From Candidatus Obscuribacterales bacterium (GTDB lineage Bacteria; Cyanobacteriota; Vampirovibrionia; Obscuribacterales; Obscuribacteraceae): a stretch of 33,332 nucleotides of DNA. Positions 1-8,600 of the stretch are shown here, piece by piece. A program made the position numbers and the translations under genes. The stretch lies in the NCBI GenBank assembly GCA_019748395.1, contig JAIEPM010000647.1, positions 1-33,332 on the forward strand, in the 5' to 3' direction. Position 1 is the stretch's first letter; every line of letters starts with the position of its first letter. Below the pieces are notes generated by a model. The model saw only the letters and a list, made by a program, of their open reading frames with translations. It was not told where the DNA came from and ran no database searches.

Positions 1-333
1 AATGTAGTGACTGAGCCTGACGGAGTAGCCGGTGCAATACTAATTCGAGCAGTCGACATGCCCGGAGGCGATGGACCGGGCAAATTATGCAAAAACTGGC
101 AAATAGATCGCAGTCATAACAATCTTAATTTAATGGATTCAAGCGGCGAAATCTGGCTGAGCGAAGGGATTCCGGCCAAGAACTCGGAGATTGGCATTTC
201 TCAGAGAGTCGGCATATCAGTGGCTCAAGATCGTCTCTTCAGGTTTTTCATCAAAGAGCATCCTCTGCTATCGGTACATAAGGTCCGCAGCCACAAAGCC
301 AAGAATCAAAGTCGGGCTAAAGCAAATGACTAA
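1..333 (+). CDS. Possible 3' end of an unidentified gene (partial)
   Basis: Frame 1 is open from the first base to a TAA at 331-333, which overlaps the ATG of the next gene by 8 bp. The roughly 110 residues include a stretch reading GEIWLSEGIPAKNSEIG and a basic tail. I recognise no domain. It could be the C-terminus of a gene entering from the left and coupled to the VanZ-like gene, or a chance open frame over a leader region. Nothing else in 1-325 looks like a gene, and no clear SD or promoter was seen. The main support is the unbroken frame and the stop/start overlap. Confidence 0.3.
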   Translation, partial: NVVTEPDGVAGAILIRAVDMPGGDGPGKLCKNWQIDRSHNNLNLMDSSGEIWLSEGIPAKNSEIGISQRVGISVAQDRLFRFFIKEHPLLSVHKVRSHKAKNQSRAKAND

Positions 334-946
334 AATTCAAAAGCGAATTCTAAGAGGACTTTTGCTTCTCGCCTGGCTTACGACAATTTATATTCTTTCA
401 GACCAGCCGAATTCAAACGAAGTCACAAAAGAAATATTCGGCAGCTTCAACTATTTTGTGCGCAAAGGCGCGCACATGACTGAATATGCAGTGCTCTTTT
501 TTCTGTTTTTATGGTTCATACATATCGAAGAGCATCAAGCACCGACAAAGCTGCATTCAGGTCATCATAAAGTAGAAAGCACACACGAGCACAAGCCGCT
601 CCATGATGCATTAAGCTTCGATTCACATGAGCACCTCAACTTAGAAGAATCAGAAGAGCAGACTCAGAGCAATTCAAGAATTCCGGCAACTCATGCAAGC
701 GATCACGGAGCTCAACTGCATCAACGTTTATCCGGTCGGCATGCAATTTTGATTCATCATGAAACAAAAATCCGTCGTTTTCTTAGACTTGTCGGACTGC
801 CTCTTTTACTGACAATTGCTTATGCATTGACTGATGAATGGCATCAAGCCTTTGTCCCGGGCCGAAGTTCCGTCATAACTGATGTAATAATCGACTCGAC
901 AGGAGCCTGCCTGGCAGCTCTTGTATGCTGGTTTCAGCTGGACTGA
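326..946 (+). CDS. VanZ-like membrane protein with histidine-rich insert
   Basis: This is a 206-residue integral membrane protein of the VanZ-like family. Seen: an N-terminal membrane segment (about 10-25) followed by SDQPNSN, the family motif KGAHMTEYAVLFF (about 47-59), a third hydrophobic stretch (about 155-167), and the C-terminal signature TDEWHQAFVPGRSSVITDV (about 169-187) leading into a final membrane segment. VanZ relatives are associated with teicoplanin resistance, but most are of unknown function. The family core is split by an insert (about 66-147) carrying 16 histidines in about 80 residues plus many Asp/Glu, so it may bind metal. The frame is open back to 191, but family similarity begins at the ATG at 326, so that start was chosen; its SD is weak. 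A terminator overlaps its stop codon. Confidence 0.85.
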   Translation: MTKIQKRILRGLLLLAWLTTIYILSDQPNSNEVTKEIFGSFNYFVRKGAHMTEYAVLFFLFLWFIHIEEHQAPTKLHSGHHKVESTHEHKPLHDALSFDSHEHLNLEESEEQTQSNSRIPATHASDHGAQLHQRLSGRHAILIHHETKIRRFLRLVGLPLLLTIAYALTDEWHQAFVPGRSSVITDVIIDSTGACLAALVCWFQLD

Positions 947-960
947 AGCCGTTTTTTTTT
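930..960 (+). terminator. Intrinsic terminator of the VanZ-like gene
   Basis: An 8-bp stem (930-937 GGTTTCAG with 943-950 CTGAAGCC, one G-U pair) closes a 5-nt loop and is followed by G and nine T (952-960). The downstream arm contains the TGA stop codon at 944-946, so the terminator overlaps the coding sequence. It faces the leftward gene ending at 962. Confidence 0.8.
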
Positions 961-961
961 C

Positions 962-1921
962 TTATCTAGCCGAAGCAGAAAGATCCTGTTGATCGACAAC
1001 GACTATCTGCTTGTCGGCTCCCAAAGCAAGTTTCAAGCGCAAATTCACTGGAGTTGCCAGCTTAGGATTTGCCGGATCGCAAAGCTGCGCATGCACGTCC
1101 ACAGCGACAGTGTCGGCATCAAGGCGTTCTTGTTTAAGCTGATTAATCATTATGGTGGCGCCCTGAGCAGCTGCAGCAAGCTGACGTTTAGTCAATGGAA
1201 AACGTGTTTCCTGCCAGTAACGCTCCATCAATTCAGGAGACATGGCAGCCATGGCCTGTACCTGAGAAATCCGGTATGTTTTCGGCGAAAAATCGAGCAA
1301 TTTAGAAACAAAGTCTTTGACATATGTATCGACCTTTTTGCTCTCCAACGGATCTTTAATTACCGCCGGAGCAAGCGCTTTTTTCTCAAACAGCTGATAA
1401 CTGCTGATACCGGCGCCGATACCGAGCAAGAAAAGACTCAAAGCCAGCCCGACAATCGGCACCATGAAAGCTCTTAAAACAGAGCCCAGCATAAGCTTCA
1501 TCGGCACATGGACGCTGCTTAGTGATTGAGCTTGCACTTTCAAATCGAGCTCAGGATCGGATTCGAGCTCGGTTTTGGCAAATAAACGCGACCCTCTTTT
1601 GCGGCGGCCGCCAATCTTTGGGTACTCGGAATCAAAATCATCCGAACTAAAACTGCTTTCCAGAATTCTTGAAAGTTTCAGCGACTCATCCGGAGTTAGT
1701 GAAACCGAACTGCTGGGCGGCGTGCCTATTTGGCGCTTCACCGAAAGAGAAAGCCTTTCATTAAGCTTCTTTACAACTAGCAAGAAGCCCGATTGCGTGT
1801 CAAGCACCCTCTCGCTGGTGGTCGGTGAAGAAGCCACCATGTCGGGCAAGTCGAAGATTTGACCGCTGCTGTCACCCGAAAACGGTGCCGCAGATGAACT
1901 TGAGTCCTCAGAGAAACTCAT
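962..1921 (-). CDS. Single-pass membrane protein with VirB8/TraE-like C-terminal domain
   Basis: This 319-residue protein has a Ser/Asp-rich, probably disordered cytoplasmic N-terminus (1-145, with basic GGRRKRGSR at 104-112) and one membrane segment (about 148-172). Its extracytoplasmic domain (about 195-313) contains TYVKDFVSKLLDFSPKTYR, MSPELMERYW and TKRQLA, ending in beta-rich VNLRLKLAL. This layout, and the pattern of a short helix followed by a YxxxxP-type segment, resembles the NTF2-like fold of VirB8/TraE/TrbF inner-membrane proteins of type IV secretion systems; that assignment is inference. No other T4SS gene is in the window. A good SD (AGGAAGG) lies 6 bases before the ATG at 1921. 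It probably has its own promoter, because the sigma-factor gene upstream is 121 bp away with a palindrome between them. Confidence 0.7.
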   Translation of the reverse strand: MSFSEDSSSSAAPFSGDSSGQIFDLPDMVASSPTTSERVLDTQSGFLLVVKKLNERLSLSVKRQIGTPPSSSVSLTPDESLKLSRILESSFSSDDFDSEYPKIGGRRKRGSRLFAKTELESDPELDLKVQAQSLSSVHVPMKLMLGSVLRAFMVPIVGLALSLFLLGIGAGISSYQLFEKKALAPAVIKDPLESKKVDTYVKDFVSKLLDFSPKTYRISQVQAMAAMSPELMERYWQETRFPLTKRQLAAAAQGATIMINQLKQERLDADTVAVDVHAQLCDPANPKLATPVNLRLKLALGADKQIVVVDQQDLSASAR

Positions 1922-1981
1922 AATTCCTTCCTAACCCCCATGAACAAAGCCCCAGCCGCCCAAATATATCCGCTTATTATA

Positions 1982-2006
1982 TAGGGCGATGCTAAGCATC
2001 GCCCTA
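1982..2006. repeat. Perfect 11-bp palindrome, REP-like
   Basis: TAGGGCGATGC (1982-1992) and GCATCGCCCTA (1996-2006) are exact inverted repeats separated by TAA. The element lies between the stop of the sigma-factor gene (2043) and the start of the next leftward gene (1921). Neither strand has a T-run directly after the stem, so it is not a classical intrinsic terminator, though it could slow polymerase or stabilise the sigma-factor transcript 3' end. Its GC-rich core in an AT-rich gap suggests a dispersed palindromic element. Confidence 0.6.
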
Positions 2007-2042
2007 CATATTTTGCATATTCTCTTATTTAGAGAGTTCTTT

Positions 2043-3065
2043 TTAGAGATACTCTCTCAAGCGAGAAGATCTTCCCGGCTGTCTCAGCTTTCTGAGAGCC
2101 TTGAACTCTATTTGACGAACACGTTCGCGTGTCACGGCAAAGAGCTGCCCGACTTCTTCCAGTGTGCGTTGACGTCCATCATCAAGACCGAAGCGCAGGC
2201 GAAGCACATCGCGCTCGCGAGGTGTAAGCTCGTTCAACATACGTGCCAGATCTTGTCTGAGAAGTTCGTGAGTGACGGTGGTCTCGGGTCGCTCGGCTTC
2301 ACTGTCTTCAATGAAATCACCAAGGCGTGAATCTTCTTCTTTGCCGATTGGTGTTTCAAGAGAGATCGGTTCTTTAGCAGCTTTGATGATTTCGTGCAGC
2401 TTCACAAGCGACACACCCATGGACTTGGCCAGTTCTTGCTCTGTGGGCTTGCGATTCAGCTCTTGAGCCAGTTGTCTGGTGACCTTTTTGAGCTTGTTGA
2501 TGGTTTCTACCATGTGAACAGGCACACGGATTGTGCGTGATTTGTCTGCCAGAGCGCGCGTAATCGCCTGACGAATCCACCAGGTGGCATAAGTCGAGAA
2601 CTTGTAACCACGTTCATGGTCGAATTTTTCAGCAGCTCTGATCAAACCGAGGTTGCCTTCTTGAATCAAATCGAGGAAGGAAAGACCTCTGCCGATATAT
2701 TTCTTGGCGATTGAAACAACTAAACGGAGGTTGGCTTGAACCAGCTTTCTCTTAGCCATCATGTCGCCTTGCAGAATTTTACGTGCAAGTTCGATTTCTT
2801 CGTCCGGCTTCAGCAATTGAATTCGACCGATTTCACGTAGATACAATCTGACGGAATCTTCGGTAGCGATTTCACGGCTGGAAGGCAGTTCTACGGGTTC
2901 GTCGTCATCATCAAGACTGTCTTCTTCATCATCGATGATGGTGAAACTGTCGCTTTTGTCCAGAAGGTCGAGCTCTTCCAGCTCGTTTCTTTTCGCGATG
3001 TTCTCGTCTTCGACGAGCATCGTGTTCATACCCTTGTCCGAATCAGCAGCTCTTGGTTTAGCCAT
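2043..3065 (-). CDS. rpoD: Principal sigma-70 factor (RpoD/SigA)
   Basis: This 340-residue primary-type sigma factor directs RNA polymerase to housekeeping promoters. Seen: an acidic N-terminal segment (about 27-58) in place of a recognisable region 1.1; region 1.2 ([18 protein letters not shown], 68-85); region 2 (about 105-175), including [13 protein letters not shown], the core-binding [18 protein letters not shown] and the -10 recognition helix [15 protein letters not shown]; region 3 (about 176-260); and region 4 (about 270-328) with the -35 helix-turn-helix [20 protein letters not shown]. The RpoD-type region 2.4 and the intact linker argue for the essential group 1 or a close group 2 paralogue. 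SD GAGGG precedes the ATG at 3065. It has an upstream gap of about 700 bp, so a long leader or several promoters are possible. Confidence 0.95.
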   Translation of the reverse strand: MAKPRAADSDKGMNTMLVEDENIAKRNELEELDLLDKSDSFTIIDDEEDSLDDDDEPVELPSSREIATEDSVRLYLREIGRIQLLKPDEEIELARKILQGDMMAKRKLVQANLRLVVSIAKKYIGRGLSFLDLIQEGNLGLIRAAEKFDHERGYKFSTYATWWIRQAITRALADKSRTIRVPVHMVETINKLKKVTRQLAQELNRKPTEQELAKSMGVSLVKLHEIIKAAKEPISLETPIGKEEDSRLGDFIEDSEAERPETTVTHELLRQDLARMLNELTPRERDVLRLRFGLDDGRQRTLEEVGQLFAVTRERVRQIEFKALRKLRQPGRSSRLREYL

Positions 3066-3765
3066 TGTGTTCCCTCTATATATGATCCGCTATGAAAGTT
3101 CAGCCAACACCATTTGTGGCTTCTTAGGCGGTGCGTCTAAAAACTACCTTTTGAACTTTGAAAACGATTCGGTTTCGGACAAGCGCTAATTGTTTGATTT
3201 AATTGATCTATCTATAGATCCTGGCAAGCGGCTTTCTCGAGGGAATGTGAATCTGTTTCCTTTGGTTCAAACCTATGGTTCGATAATATGTGCGAGAAGT
3301 GAAACGAAGGGGTTTCTAAATAGTTCCGTAATCTTTTACTTTGCAACCCCTGCACTAATCGCTATTTTCGTTTTCCTTGGCAACGCCTGTTTGAAGTATA
3401 AGTGCGCTTTTCGAACTGTGCGCACGCTGTTAAGCTAGATTAACGAATGCATGAGTAGCGCTTAAGAACTGCTTCTAAGAGTGCAGTGCAGGGACTTTTC
3501 AGAATCAGCAATTGTAGTTTTTCAGTCTTGCTTGGTTATTTTTAACACCATAGAAGACACGAAAACAATGACTAATAGACGCTTTTAAGCTGCATTCTAT
3601 TTCCCCTGACTTAGCGAAGAGACATATATTGAATACAAACGAGATATTGTCAGAGCCGTAAAAACAGCCTGACAACCAGAGCAAAGCAAGATTTGAAGCA
3701 GCTCAGAGTCATTTTGGATGTAATTAGTAGATAATTGCAGAGTTATTTTTCAAAAGGGAGAACCC
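3066..3765. other. Intergenic region between divergent sigma factor and small exported protein
   Basis: These 700 bp hold no convincing gene. Short open frames on the + strand (near 2935-3189 and 3190-3438) have no SD or recognisable protein character. The region must carry the leftward sigma-factor promoter(s) and the rightward promoter for the gene at 3766. Visible structure: an imperfect palindrome GATCTAT-CT-ATAGATC at 3205-3220 and a 7-bp inverted repeat at 3647-3675. The two halves near the genes are AT-rich. I could not pick a confident -35/-10 pair. Confidence 0.6.
3647..3675. promoter_or_regulatory. Inverted repeat TTGTCAG...CTGACAA, possible operator
   Basis: TTGTCAG (3647-3653) and CTGACAA (3669-3675) are exact inverted repeats with a 15-nt spacer, about 90 bp before the ATG at 3766. 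The half-site TTGTCAGA recurs at 9809-9816 in the palindrome upstream of the gene at 9881. It could be a regulator site or chance. Confidence 0.3.
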
Positions 3766-4140
3766 ATGTCCAGGAATCTAGCACCATTACTTGCAGTCTG
3801 TATCACTCTTGCCGGATTGCTTCCAGCCAAGGCTGACGATTCACTTAAAGGAGTAGCGATGATCCCGGTAAGACTGCTGGCCTTCGCAACGGGCGCTGTA
3901 GTCGGTACGCCTATCGCCGTGGTCCGCAAAACTGCTTCCAACACCACGGAAATGAGTGGCGAACTCTCAGGCAAAAGCGATAACCCGCTTTTGAGAGGCG
4001 GTTCCGCACTGGTAATTCTGCCCTTCGCCGTTTTCAAAGGCGGTCTGGAAGGTCTTTACATGGGCACAGCCAACAGCTGGAAGAACAGCTCGGAGAAGCC
4101 ATTCTCTAAAGATTCTTTCAGCCTTGGAGATATGGACTAA
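3766..4140 (+). CDS. Small exported protein of unknown function
   Basis: This 124-residue protein has a clear signal peptide (1-23; hydrophobic core LLAVCITLAGLLP and an AKA|DD cleavage site). The mature part has two hydrophobic, glycine-rich stretches (IPVRLLAFATGAVVGTPIAVV, about 33-53, and ALVILPFAVFKGGLEGLYMG, about 81-100) separated by a polar loop, so it may be envelope-associated. I recognise no family. SD GGGAG lies 6 bases before the ATG. Its stop overlaps by 4 bp the stop end of the convergent TPR gene. Confidence 0.8.
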   Translation: MSRNLAPLLAVCITLAGLLPAKADDSLKGVAMIPVRLLAFATGAVVGTPIAVVRKTASNTTEMSGELSGKSDNPLLRGGSALVILPFAVFKGGLEGLYMGTANSWKNSSEKPFSKDSFSLGDMD

Positions 4141-5174
4141 GTCTTAGCTCCAGTTTTTGCAACCGATTCCGACCGGGAGCGCAGCGCCTGGTCGTTGTCT
4201 GGTTGCAGTAAAAGCACTTTGTCATAACAAGTTATTGCGTCTTTATGCTTGCCCAGAGCGGAGAGGCATTGCCCCTTACCTAACCAGGGTCTAACCGCAA
4301 TGTCATCTAAGGCAAGCGACTTATCGAACCATGGCAGTGCCTGCTCGGCCCTGCCCAAGTCTAAAAGACAGAGAGCTTTCTCAGATAGGGCAACAGAACA
4401 GTTTTCCCTCAAGCGCAGAGCGTAGTTAATACAATAGATTGCATCTTCTGTTTGTCCACGAGTTCTTAAAGCTCGTCCCTTTAGAAACCAGGCATCGAAG
4501 TTTTTTGGATCAAGCTCGGTCACTTTGTCGTAGCATTTGATTGCATCAGCCTGATTATCCTCAGCGATCATCAGCTCCGCATATTTCATCCAGTTATCCA
4601 CTCCGTCGAATTCAGGAAATGGCTTTTTGCCTGACTCCTGCTCGGCTACGAGTGCCGAAGTAGCTTCGACCTTAAGAACTTCATTTTCAAGACAACTTAG
4701 GATTCTCCTTTCTGCGGACTCATCACCACCGGTAGTGTCATTCAAAGCGGTCGCATTGAGCGCTTGCATATCTTTTATAGAGTCAGGACCGGCTAAACCG
4801 CCGTATATAGCCTCAGGAGACAGAGAAGGGTCTTCATTTTGCGCGGACAGTTCCGGCTCGGTCGCAAGCTCGCCAGTAGATGATTCAGCATTGGCAAAAT
4901 TATGATGCTGAGAAAGCGGTTCCTCTCGCAGCGCGCTGGATATAGGCGACAGAGGCGGATTCTCTGACTGTTTACCTTCTGCAGAATCCTTGGACTGGCT
5001 GGTCAGGACAATAATTGCCCCAAAGATTACGCCCAGCAGCAGGCAAATGAGAGCGTAGAGTAAAAACCTCGTCTCTGACTGGTTTTGCAGCCATTCGTTT
5101 AATAGCATTGCTGTCGCCGCAAAAGACGGGACCATGCAAAGCCACCAGACTGCACCAAGCTTCATAGTGCTCAT
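4137..5174 (-). CDS. Membrane-anchored TPR protein
   Basis: This 345-residue protein starts with two membrane segments (about 7-25 and 37-58), then a long polar Ser/Glu-rich linker (60-185). Four tandem tetratricopeptide repeats follow (about 192-223, 226-257, 260-291, 294-327), with typical residues such as AIKCYDKVTELDPKNFDAWF and AITCYDKVLLLQPDN. TPR arrays mediate protein-protein contacts, so this is probably a scaffold at the inner membrane; the specific partner is unknown. SD AAGGAAA lies 9 bases before the ATG at 5174. A second in-frame ATG (5165) is less well spaced. A hairpin lies immediately upstream of the SD. Confidence 0.85.
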   Translation of the reverse strand: MSTMKLGAVWWLCMVPSFAATAMLLNEWLQNQSETRFLLYALICLLLGVIFGAIIVLTSQSKDSAEGKQSENPPLSPISSALREEPLSQHHNFANAESSTGELATEPELSAQNEDPSLSPEAIYGGLAGPDSIKDMQALNATALNDTTGGDESAERRILSCLENEVLKVEATSALVAEQESGKKPFPEFDGVDNWMKYAELMIAEDNQADAIKCYDKVTELDPKNFDAWFLKGRALRTRGQTEDAIYCINYALRLRENCSVALSEKALCLLDLGRAEQALPWFDKSLALDDIAVRPWLGKGQCLSALGKHKDAITCYDKVLLLQPDNDQALRSRSESVAKTGAKT

Positions 5175-5188
5175 ACTTCAATTTCCTT

Positions 5189-5212
5189 GTCAAAACGGGG
5201 GGATTTTTTGAC
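5189..5212 (-). promoter_or_regulatory. Leader hairpin next to the SD of the TPR gene
   Basis: On the minus strand GTCAAAA pairs exactly with TTTTGAC (7 bp) around a 10-nt loop containing six C. The 3' arm ends 1-2 bases before the SD AAGGAA of the gene starting at 5174. Such placement could affect ribosome access. No known riboswitch class is recognisable. Confidence 0.3.
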
Positions 5213-5303
5213 GTGATTCCATATATATTCCCTACCCCAGCGTAATTTCACATAAATACTCAGCTGAGCAAGGGTATTGAAGACGAGAGGCGAAATTTTA
5301 AAG

Positions 5304-5663
5304 TCAATCCGGACGGCTACCGCCACCGGATTTCAGAGGAATTCTTTCATGCGCAATTAACTGAGTCGTAGCCATGTTTTCCAGGAAAACATGCAAAAGT
5401 GAGGGATTTCCCGGATCACTATGCTCAAGTGCGGCACCCGACCTGAAGCAGATTTTGCATGCCAGCAATTTCAATTGAGCGTTGATTGAAGCAATCAACT
5501 CATCTACGCCATCAAGTCCCGAAGCATTGAAAGAATTCCGGAAGGCTTCAAAAATCTCCTCGGAAAAACGCGCTTCAGCTCCGCCGGGAGAGCTCAATTC
5601 ATCGAGAAAGACTTTCGTTTTCTCAGCAAGTAATTTGTAGTCTACTTTCATTTGAACTAACAT
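5304..5663 (-). CDS. Small protein of unknown function downstream of the repeat protein
   Basis: This 119-residue, mostly helical and acidic protein has no signal peptide and no family I recognise. The frame is open further upstream into the end of the 1181-residue gene. However, the ATG at 5663 has an SD (GCGGAG, 5-6 bases away) and begins 28 bp after that gene's stop, so it was chosen (alternative ATG at 5651). Seen: FLDELSSPGGAEARFSEEIFEAF, a central VDELIASINAQLKLLACKICF and a C-terminal LLHVFLENMATTQLIAHERIPL. Tight spacing indicates co-transcription with the large repeat/peptidase gene, so it may act on or with that protein; this is inference from position only. Confidence 0.75.
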   Translation of the reverse strand: MLVQMKVDYKLLAEKTKVFLDELSSPGGAEARFSEEIFEAFRNSFNASGLDGVDELIASINAQLKLLACKICFRSGAALEHSDPGNPSLLHVFLENMATTQLIAHERIPLKSGGGSRPD

Positions 5664-5691
5664 AGGTTGCTCCGCTAATTTATTCAAGGGG

Positions 5692-8600
5692 CTAATTGGC
5701 GTTCGGATAAACGACCTGCAAGGCAGGTAAGTAGCCGGCTTTATAAGATCCGGACGAGTAAGTTCTGTTTTGAGCTTGGCTTGCGTTAACAGTAGCAGGC
5801 TTGCTTGCCGACCGGGGCACGACTTTACCGATCGCATCAGCGTCACCGCTACCTGTCCAGGTTTTCTTATGCATCAGATCGAGTTTAGAGATGCTTACAG
5901 CTTTTTCAACACTGCGATCGCCCTTCGCCCAGCGTTCAATGTCGGTAATCTGAGCCATTATAGAATCGGACTTTTCGCTATGCTGGTCGTCTTGAATCAG
6001 GTACCAATTACCGTCAACTTTGCGAACCGTCTGAGAACGCAAGTGTCCATCCGTATAGCTCAGAACTGTGCCCTTTTCCATCATGCTCTTGTAGTAATCG
6101 TTGTTCATCAAGTGTCCTTCACTATGATTGGCATAAGAGCGATCAACAGGATAGTCGCCTGTAACCATGAAAAGAATTTCTCTTGTACCTCTGGTTGGTC
6201 CCTGACCGACAATATTGGCTGAGGAATAAAGGCCGCCGTCTACATCGCCTTCACGCCTTGAGCCTGAAAGAACCGGCAATGTGTAATCAAAGATTTTGCT
6301 TACCGGGCTTCTATCTCCCCAGATTTGAATCTTCATACCCGGCTCTTCCCGCCATTCGGTGGTGGCGGTTTCAATTGTCCATTTGCTTTCCTGCTTTTGA
6401 CCATCAAAGCTCAAAAGCCCCTTTGAGAAAGTATATGTTTTCGGGTTGGGATCCTTCTCACCGCCATTTTTTGTAGTCACCGACCCACTTAAAGCTACTT
6501 GCTTCAGGTAATCAGCCATGGCTCCCGGATGCTGAGTCATGCCCCAGATCTGCCCGGATGAAATCCAGCAAGTTCCATGACCTGTGGAGTCTGTATTAGA
6601 AGCAGGACCCTGGTCGATCGTAGTCGGCTCCATGGCGTGAAACATAAAATTTTCAGCGAGCTTGACTCGAGTTTTCTGGTCGTAGAAGCTTGAATCATCG
6701 CCCTGAGCAACCATCTGTCTCAGGTTATCGTAAGTACTCTGTACAGTTTTTTGGACTTCACTATCGACAGTCTCTGAATCTTTGACACCGGCAAGTTTGC
6801 GCATATAAGCTCGGTCACTCATTCGAGACTCGAAATTTCTCATCATCTCTTCCATGCGCTTGAAATTAGTCTCAGGCAATTTGTCGCGCATTTCTTCCAG
6901 CAAAGAGTCTCTGGCTTCTTCAACACTTTCAGAAAGAGCCGAGTCACCGGAATCAGCTCCCGGTCGGGATATCTTATCCTTGCCGCCGTCTTTATTTTTG
7001 TAGCTGTAATCACCGCTGCCATCCGGATTCAGCTGAATGTTTTGACGGATTTTTTCTTTACCATTGGAGCCGATACTAACAAAATCGTTGCTGCCCGACT
7101 TTCGAGTCCAGCTTTCAGTGAGCTCTCCCTTAGCAGTTTTCTTGCTGTCTCTAATTTCCTGAACTTGCTTATTGTCCCCTTCACCAGTCCAGACAAAGGT
7201 TCGGGTATTGCCTCTGGCATCTACAACCTGCAAAGGCGAAGCATCCTTATCTTGAGTAACTCGACTAAAATTTGAACGCTCGAGCGTGCTTGTCCCGTCC
7301 TTAAATTTGATCTGCAAATCGCCGTCCTTAGTCAAATCGACAGACTGAATCTGAGCATTTGTTTTGCGATCTAAAACGATTCGCTCTCCGCCTTTATTTT
7401 GATCAACAACACGTGAGATGCTTCCATCAGAGGCTCTTTCAATGGTTCGGAGCATATCGCCTTTGGAAATTCGGTCGACCTGCTTTTGCTCGTTCAATTC
7501 AAGGCGAACGCCATCTTTACGATTTATGATTTCCTTGCCGTCCGGTCTCAAAGCATGCCGCTCGCCGTCTTCAGCGGTGAAGGAAAGCTCACATTTTTCA
7601 TTGATTTGCAAATCTTTCTTATTGCCGGGATATTTCGGCGAATCGGATTTCCACAAAGAAGCTTCTTTAGTCCAGGTAATCCGCTCACCACTACGTGGAT
7701 TACTGATCACAAGCCTATTTTCGCCAATCTCGGCGCTGCTGCCGTCGGCTGCAAGAGCTTTTCTGAGCTTACCCTCACTATCATAAGAAAGACGAGAACC
7801 GTCATCAGCAACAGTATCTCTTGTGACACTGCCATCCGGCCACATTGTGTATGCTCGCCCATCTCGGTCAAGTTCGGTCACCGAACTGCCACTCGGCTTA
7901 TAAGAATAAATGCCGCCCGCAGAAATTTTTATATCGCCGGTCCAGGTCTGCCCGTTATCCAGACTCCAGCGATCCGAGCCGGACTTTTCTCTGCTGAAGC
8001 TGTTGCTCGTATTTTTCTCGTTATCTTTCACAACAGTCTTTTTGATTTCGTTGCTCTTATCGAAATACTCAAAACTTCTCTGTTTCTTACCGTAATCTAT
8101 TGATTTGATGCGATTTTGCTCGTCAAGCTCAATTTTGGCATGCCCTTCACCCTGGACGAGCATGGCAGCATCCGCACGAATGACGAACTTCAATCCATCC
8201 GGTCCGTCCCAGCTAGCACTGCCGTTAGCATCAACTTTGAAGTTCTTGCGAGTTTGAGGATTTTGTCCATCGCTTACAAAAGAGCCGTCATCTTTGAAAG
8301 TCCATGAAATCGTTTTATTGCTGTTTGGCAGTGTTTCGACAATATGCTTGCCATCTTCAGAGATCTGAAGGCTCGAAGCGTCCTTACGAGTTACTTTTTC
8401 AATCCGGTCTTTGTCATAGAATGAAAGGCGTGAACCATCGGCATTTGTTTTTTCCTGAACACTGGTACCATCCGGCTTTTCACGTCGATAAATTCCATTT
8501 TCCATCTCAAACGTAACTTCGCCGCGCTCATTTGCCTCGATTTTACCGGGCATCTGAAGTTCCATGCCCTGAACTATGGCATACCAGCGCTCATCTTTGC

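Noticed and set aside
989-1477. 162-codon + strand frame
   Set aside because: Antisense to the VirB8-like gene, with no SD and no recognisable protein character.
7486-8103. Several long + strand frames opposite the 1181-residue repeat gene
   Set aside because: They lie wholly inside a gene with clear repeats and a good SD; the repeated coding sequence tends to create long antisense frames.
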